From NCBI GenBank assembly GCA_005884705.1, contig VBAF01000160.1, positions 1 to 10,597 of the forward strand: a stretch of 10,597 bases of DNA, written 5' to 3'. The position numbers were made by a program, and so were the translations under genes. Source of the stretch: Alphaproteobacteria bacterium. GTDB taxonomy: Bacteria; Pseudomonadota; Alphaproteobacteria; Reyranellales; Reyranellaceae. Shown one piece after another: positions 7,655 to 10,597 of this stretch. Every line of letters begins with the position of its first letter. Position 1 is the first letter of the stretch. Under the pieces are notes generated by a model. That model was not told where the DNA came from. It saw only the letters and a program-made list of their open reading frames with translations, and made no database searches.

Positions 7655-7722
7655 CCCGGGATTCTCCGCCTTGTGCTAGGCTGAGGGCAAGCCCGCATCC
7701 AGAGGCCATTGGAGGACGCAGC
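7655..7722. promoter_or_regulatory. Divergent promoter region between dioxygenase and HD-domain genes
   Basis: This 68-bp gap must drive both divergent genes. On the plus strand GCTAGGCT at 7675-7682 is the third copy of the recurrent element and lies 40 nt before the ATG at 7723; the full TGTGCTAGGCT also has an extended -10 flavour. A GGAGGA ribosome-binding site at 7711-7716 precedes that ATG by 6 nt. On the minus strand TTGCCC near 7691-7686 is a possible -35, but no well-spaced -10 follows. With so little room the two promoters may overlap, which would favour joint control of the two genes. Confidence 0.35.
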
Positions 7723-7823
7723 ATGAACGACTTCACGACGAGCTCGATTACCTCGTCGTCAAGTCGCGGCTGCACAGCCTGGCCGAGGGCGACCTGAGCG
7801 CGCCGCCGAGCGCGTCGTCGCTG
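7723..7823 (+). other. Frame-disrupted 5' end of the HD-domain gene
   Basis: An ATG at 7723 with an ideal GGAGGA ribosome-binding site (7711-7716) opens a frame that ends after 24 codons at a TGA (7795-7797). The frame of the downstream HD-domain protein is open through the same stretch. From 7731 it reads LHDELDYLVVKSRLHSLAEG, which looks like genuine protein and runs directly into the ATG at 7824. Only 8 nt (7723-7730) separate the well-placed ATG from this segment, so adding one base would give M-N-(D/E)-L-H-D-E-L-D-Y. In that frame no ATG, GTG or TTG start is present between the gap and 7824. I infer a one-base deletion after the start codon, either a real mutation or a sequencing error. 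Confidence 0.65.
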
Positions 7824-8441
7824 ATGAAGGGCAACCCGAACGCCCGCATGCTGATGATCGACGACCCGCGCCTGCCGGCGATGCCGGAGAAGCCGACCCT
7901 GGTCGACTTCTTCAAGCTGCGCTTCGGCCCCAGCATGCACTTGCTGCAGAGCGCCCGCCACGCGGTGAAGGCCGGCCTGCCCGAGAAGATGGTGCTGGCC
8001 TGCCTGCTGCACGACATCTCGGGCGTCGGCTTCATCCGCGGCGACCACGGCTACTGGGGCGCGCAGCTCGTCGAGCCCTATGTCGACGAGGAAATCACGT
8101 GGGCGATCCGCGCCCATCAGGTGCTGCGCTTCTATGCCGACGAAGCCGCCGGCTACGAGTACCCGCAATCCTATGTCACCCTGTTCGGCCCCGAGTACCG
8201 CCCCGACGCCTATGTCGAGGAAGACTACAAGCGGATGCGCGCCCACAAGTGGTACATGTCGGGTCGCCAGATCACCGTGCACGACATCTACTCGTTCGAT
8301 GCGAACGTCCATGTCGAGCTCGAGGAGTTCACCGACATCATCGGCCGCAACTTCCGCCAGCCGTCGCAGGGGCTGGGCTACGACAACAGCCCGGTCGCGC
8401 ACATGTGGCGGGCGATGAACCGGCCGGCGAAGTATTTGTAG
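7824..8441 (+). CDS. HD-domain protein, possible PhnZ-like diiron oxygenase (intact part)
   Basis: These 205 residues carry an HD fold with ligand-type residues H39 (PSMHLLQSA), H63-D64 (LLHDISG), H75 (DHGYWGA), H98 (RAHQVLRFY) and D154 (TVHDIYSFD). The gaps of 24, 1, 11, 23 and 56 residues closely resemble those recalled for the mixed-valent diiron oxygenase PhnZ (24, 1, 21, 24, 57), apart from one shorter loop. A plain HD phosphohydrolase often lacks the extra histidines, so an oxygenase is plausible but unproven. The PhnZ gating Tyr and Glu are not seen at the matching positions (F29, L32 here). The ATG at 7824 is only the first start in the open frame and has no ribosome-binding site; the natural start is probably 7723, separated by a frameshift, adding about 33 residues. 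It is divergent from a PhyH dioxygenase gene and 31 nt upstream of the YHS gene. Confidence 0.75.
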   Translation: MKGNPNARMLMIDDPRLPAMPEKPTLVDFFKLRFGPSMHLLQSARHAVKAGLPEKMVLACLLHDISGVGFIRGDHGYWGAQLVEPYVDEEITWAIRAHQVLRFYADEAAGYEYPQSYVTLFGPEYRPDAYVEEDYKRMRAHKWYMSGRQITVHDIYSFDANVHVELEEFTDIIGRNFRQPSQGLGYDNSPVAHMWRAMNRPAKYL

Positions 8442-8472
8442 CGTTCACATCGGGTAAGGCAGGGAGAACGCG

Positions 8473-8928
8473 ATGCCGCCTATGGGGCGAAGAGTTCTTC
8501 TGTCGATCGTGCCGGCGGCGTGCCTCGCCGCGGCGCCGGTTGCGGCTGAGATGCTGCCGGCGGGACGGCGCATCGCCATCGGCGGTTATGATCCCGTCGC
8601 CTATTTCGCGGATGGTCAGCCGCAGAAGGGCAGCGACGCTTTCTGGTTCGCATTTGATGACGCGGTGTATCTGTTCAAGAATGCCGAGCATCGCGCCAGG
8701 TTCGCCGCCGATCCGGAACGCTACGCACCGCAATATGCGGGATTCTGCGCCGGCGGGGTGTCCAAGGGCTACAAGGTCGAGCCCGATCCGGAAGCCTGGG
8801 CGGTCCTGAACGGCAAGCTCTATCTCTTCCAGTTCAAGGATCGCGTGCCGGGCTTCAAGCAGGACACGGCCTTCATCGATAAGGCCAACTCCAACTGGCC
8901 GGGATTGAAGGACGCGCCAATCCGATAG
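8473..8928 (+). CDS. Secreted YHS-domain protein
   Basis: This small protein has 151 residues. Residues 1-25 form a Sec-type signal peptide: RR near the start, a hydrophobic LLSIVPAACLAAA stretch and an APVAA/E cleavage site. The mature part is a single YHS-type domain: GGYDPVAYFADG (38-48), a WFAFDDAVYLF strand (58-68), then NAEHRARFAADPERYAPQYAGFCAGG (70-95) and LNGKLYLF (112-119). YHS domains are linked to metal binding, chiefly copper, in some transporters; here the only mature cysteine is C92, so a metal role is uncertain. The ATG at 8473 follows AGGGAGA (8461-8467). A second ATG three codons later is possible but further from that site. It lies 31 nt after the HD-domain gene on the same strand and may be cotranscribed, and it converges with the regulator gene 23 nt beyond. 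No clear terminator is visible in that gap. Confidence 0.85.
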   Translation: MPPMGRRVLLSIVPAACLAAAPVAAEMLPAGRRIAIGGYDPVAYFADGQPQKGSDAFWFAFDDAVYLFKNAEHRARFAADPERYAPQYAGFCAGGVSKGYKVEPDPEAWAVLNGKLYLFQFKDRVPGFKQDTAFIDKANSNWPGLKDAPIR

Positions 8929-8951
8929 CGCCTCGCGACCGGCATGCGCCG

Positions 8952-10547
8952 CTATAGTCCGGCGCCGAAGGTGTCGAGATCGAACAGCGGATTTTGGCGG
9001 CGGACCTCGGCGACCTCGAGTGAGGCTTCTTCCTTGCGCCCCGCATCGGCGTAGATCGCGGCCAGCATGGCATGGATGAATTGATTGCCGTCGCGGCGCG
9101 CGACCGTGCGCTCGAACACCTGGGCGGCCTGCCCGTGCTGCCCGAGCAGGAAATAGGCAGTGCCGAGATTGAAGAGCTCCTGGCTCGACAGCTTGGGATC
9201 GAGCCGTGCAGCGATCTCCAGCATGCGGCGCGCTTCGTCGGTCTCGCCGCTCCACAGCAGCGCGTCGCCCAGACCGGCATAGATTTCGGGATCGCTGGGG
9301 TTGAGGGTCAGGGCGTAGCGCAGGGTCTCCACGGCGCGATCGTATTCCTGCAGCCGTGCCTGGATCTTGCCGAGCAATGCCTGGCCCGTGGGATTGAACT
9401 CGTCGATGCCGACCGCCTGTCGCGCGTGCGCCTCGGCCCGCCGCAGCGTCCCGGCGGGGTCGGGCGTCCAGCCGAGATGCACGGCGGTCAGGTCGACGCG
9501 CCCCAGCCCGACATAGGCGGGCGCATAGTTGGGATCGAGCTCGACCGCGCGTTCGAACAGGGTGCGGGCATTGGAGGTCGCCGTGCGCGTCAGTCGCGAC
9601 AGCAGGTCACGGCCGCGCAGCACCAGATCATAGGCTTCGAGGCTGCTCGGCGGTCTGGCGACCAGGCGGGCCTGCTCGACATTGGTGACGCGCACCGCCA
9701 GCGCCCCGGTGATCTGGCGCGTGATGTCGTCCTGCACCGCAATCACCTGGTCGGCATCGGTGTCGTACTGCTCCGCCCAAACCAGCGTGCCCTCGACCGC
9801 GTCGGACAGCCGGATCGAGATGCGCAGGCGCCCGGCGCTGCGTCGCACGCTGCCTTCGGCGAGAAAGCGGACCTTGAGATCGCGGGCGATCTCTTCCCGG
9901 CTGGGTGTGCGGCCCTTGTAGCCGGCGACCGTGCGGGGCGCGAGCACCGTGAGGTCGGGGAAGCGGGACAGCGCGCCGATGACGTCCTCCGTGAGACCAT
10001 CGGCGAAATAGTCGTCACCGGCCGAATCGAGCATCGTGAAAGGCAGCAGGGCAATCGAAAGGCGCTTCTGCGGAACCGCCGCCAGTTCCGTGGACGCGGG
10101 CCGAGAGACCGACCACCAGGCGGCGCCGGCCACCGTCAGCACCAGCACCACGATGCCGGCGGCCATAACGGCGTGGACCGGCCGCCGTGCCGGCGTTTCA
10201 GCCGGCGGCGCGTCGACGGCCGGCTGATCCTCGACCACGGGGGCGGCGAACATGTAGCCGCGCCGGGGGACGGTCTTCAGGATCGTCGGGCCGTCCTGGC
10301 CCAGGGCGGCCCGAATGTCGCTGATGCATTGGACCAGGGAATTTTCGGTCACGAACACGTTCGGCCACACCGCCTGCATCAGTTCGTCCTTGGAGACGAC
10401 CCGGTCGCGGTTGCGCACGAGATGGAGCAGGACGTCGAACGCCTTCGGCCGCAAGGGCAGGGCGCCGCCTGGACCGACGAGGGCCTGCCGGTCGAGGTCC
10501 AGCCCGAAGGCGCCGAATCTCAGGATCTTTTCGACGAGCGCCGGCAC
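8952..10547 (-). CDS. CadC-like winged-helix transcriptional regulator with TolB-like and TPR domains
   Basis: This 531-residue one-component regulator probably sits in the inner membrane with its DNA-binding domain in the cytoplasm. Residues 8-101 form an OmpR/PhoB-type winged helix (LRPKAFDVLLHLVRN, then SKDELMQAVWPNVFVTENSL, ending in the wing TVPRRGYMF). A single hydrophobic segment at about 126-146 is the membrane anchor. A TolB-like alpha/beta domain follows (163-290; SIALLPF, DDYFADGLTEDVIGALSRFP), then TPR helices from about 325 to 515 with repeated A-x-x-x-L-D-P-N-Y motifs. This order is common in alphaproteobacterial regulators. No receiver or kinase domain is present, so it is not a two-component response regulator. 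The start is GTG at 10547, with AAAGG 6 nt upstream on the minus strand; no ATG fits the start of the domain. It ends 23 nt from the convergent YHS gene. Its targets and signal are unknown. Confidence 0.88.
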   Translation of the reverse strand: MPALVEKILRFGAFGLDLDRQALVGPGGALPLRPKAFDVLLHLVRNRDRVVSKDELMQAVWPNVFVTENSLVQCISDIRAALGQDGPTILKTVPRRGYMFAAPVVEDQPAVDAPPAETPARRPVHAVMAAGIVVLVLTVAGAAWWSVSRPASTELAAVPQKRLSIALLPFTMLDSAGDDYFADGLTEDVIGALSRFPDLTVLAPRTVAGYKGRTPSREEIARDLKVRFLAEGSVRRSAGRLRISIRLSDAVEGTLVWAEQYDTDADQVIAVQDDITRQITGALAVRVTNVEQARLVARPPSSLEAYDLVLRGRDLLSRLTRTATSNARTLFERAVELDPNYAPAYVGLGRVDLTAVHLGWTPDPAGTLRRAEAHARQAVGIDEFNPTGQALLGKIQARLQEYDRAVETLRYALTLNPSDPEIYAGLGDALLWSGETDEARRMLEIAARLDPKLSSQELFNLGTAYFLLGQHGQAAQVFERTVARRDGNQFIHAMLAAIYADAGRKEEASLEVAEVRRQNPLFDLDTFGAGL

Positions 10548-10597
10548 GATCGACCTTTGGTGGGAGGGAAAGGCCCCGGAAATGCGTCTTATCAGGA

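Noticed and set aside
7723..7797. Possible 24-residue leader peptide (MNDFTTSSITSSSSRG...) with ideal ribosome-binding site
   Set aside because: The alternate frame across the same bases is plainly the N-terminus of the HD protein, so a frameshift explains the short frame better than a regulatory leader peptide.
6936..8402. 488-codon minus-strand open frame spanning the dioxygenase and HD genes
   Set aside because: It mixes antisense of the HD gene with an off-frame read of the dioxygenase gene; no domain is recognisable and both overlapped genes have clear motifs in other frames.
8948..8955. GCTATAGT promoter-like sequence
   Set aside because: It overlaps the stop codon of the regulator gene and would point antisense into that gene, with no plus-strand gene downstream.

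Overview
The window reads as GC-rich alphaproteobacterial chromosome. The families present (an orphan Tat-exported solute-binding protein, a Bug-type tricarboxylate-transporter solute receptor, a PhyH dioxygenase, and a winged-helix/TolB-like/TPR regulator) are typical of soil and freshwater Rhodospirillales or Hyphomicrobiales such as Reyranella- or Bradyrhizobium-like lineages. That placement is inference from gene content and base composition only. I see no rRNA, tRNA, CRISPR array, insertion sequence or phage gene.

Layout. Positions 1-2647 (minus) hold most of a large BNR-repeat beta-propeller protein of the sortilin/VPS10-like class; its C-terminus lies beyond the left edge. Divergent from it is a 549-residue TPR protein (2741-4390, plus), then a Tat-exported family-1 extracellular solute-binding protein (4548-5882, plus) with no transporter partners in view. 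An 18-bp-stem hairpin (5899-5939) separates it from a convergent minus-strand pair: a PhyH-type Fe(II)/2-oxoglutarate dioxygenase (6908-7654) followed, with translational coupling, by a Bug-family receptor gene (5956-6899). The Bug gene is broken by what looks like a deletion of about 34 bp. Divergent from the dioxygenase, across a 68-bp gap, is an HD-domain protein (intact frame 7824-8441) whose 5' end seems to carry a one-base frameshift just after a well-placed start at 7723. A small secreted YHS-domain protein follows (8473-8928, plus). It converges with a CadC-like membrane regulator carrying TolB-like and TPR domains (8952-10547, minus).

The most interesting signal is the divergent PhyH dioxygenase / HD-domain pair. 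The HD protein keeps an H...HD...H...H...D ligand pattern with spacing very close to the mixed-valent diiron oxygenase PhnZ, and PhnZ works with PhnY, a PhyH-family 2-oxoglutarate oxygenase. The same pairing of enzyme classes is known for TmpA/TmpB. This raises the possibility of a two-step oxidative bond-cleavage pathway resembling those organophosphonate systems, next to a decayed solute receptor. The substrate cannot be read from the sequence. A second recurrent signal is a CTAGGCT element in three plus-strand intergenic regions, which may be the local -10 promoter type.
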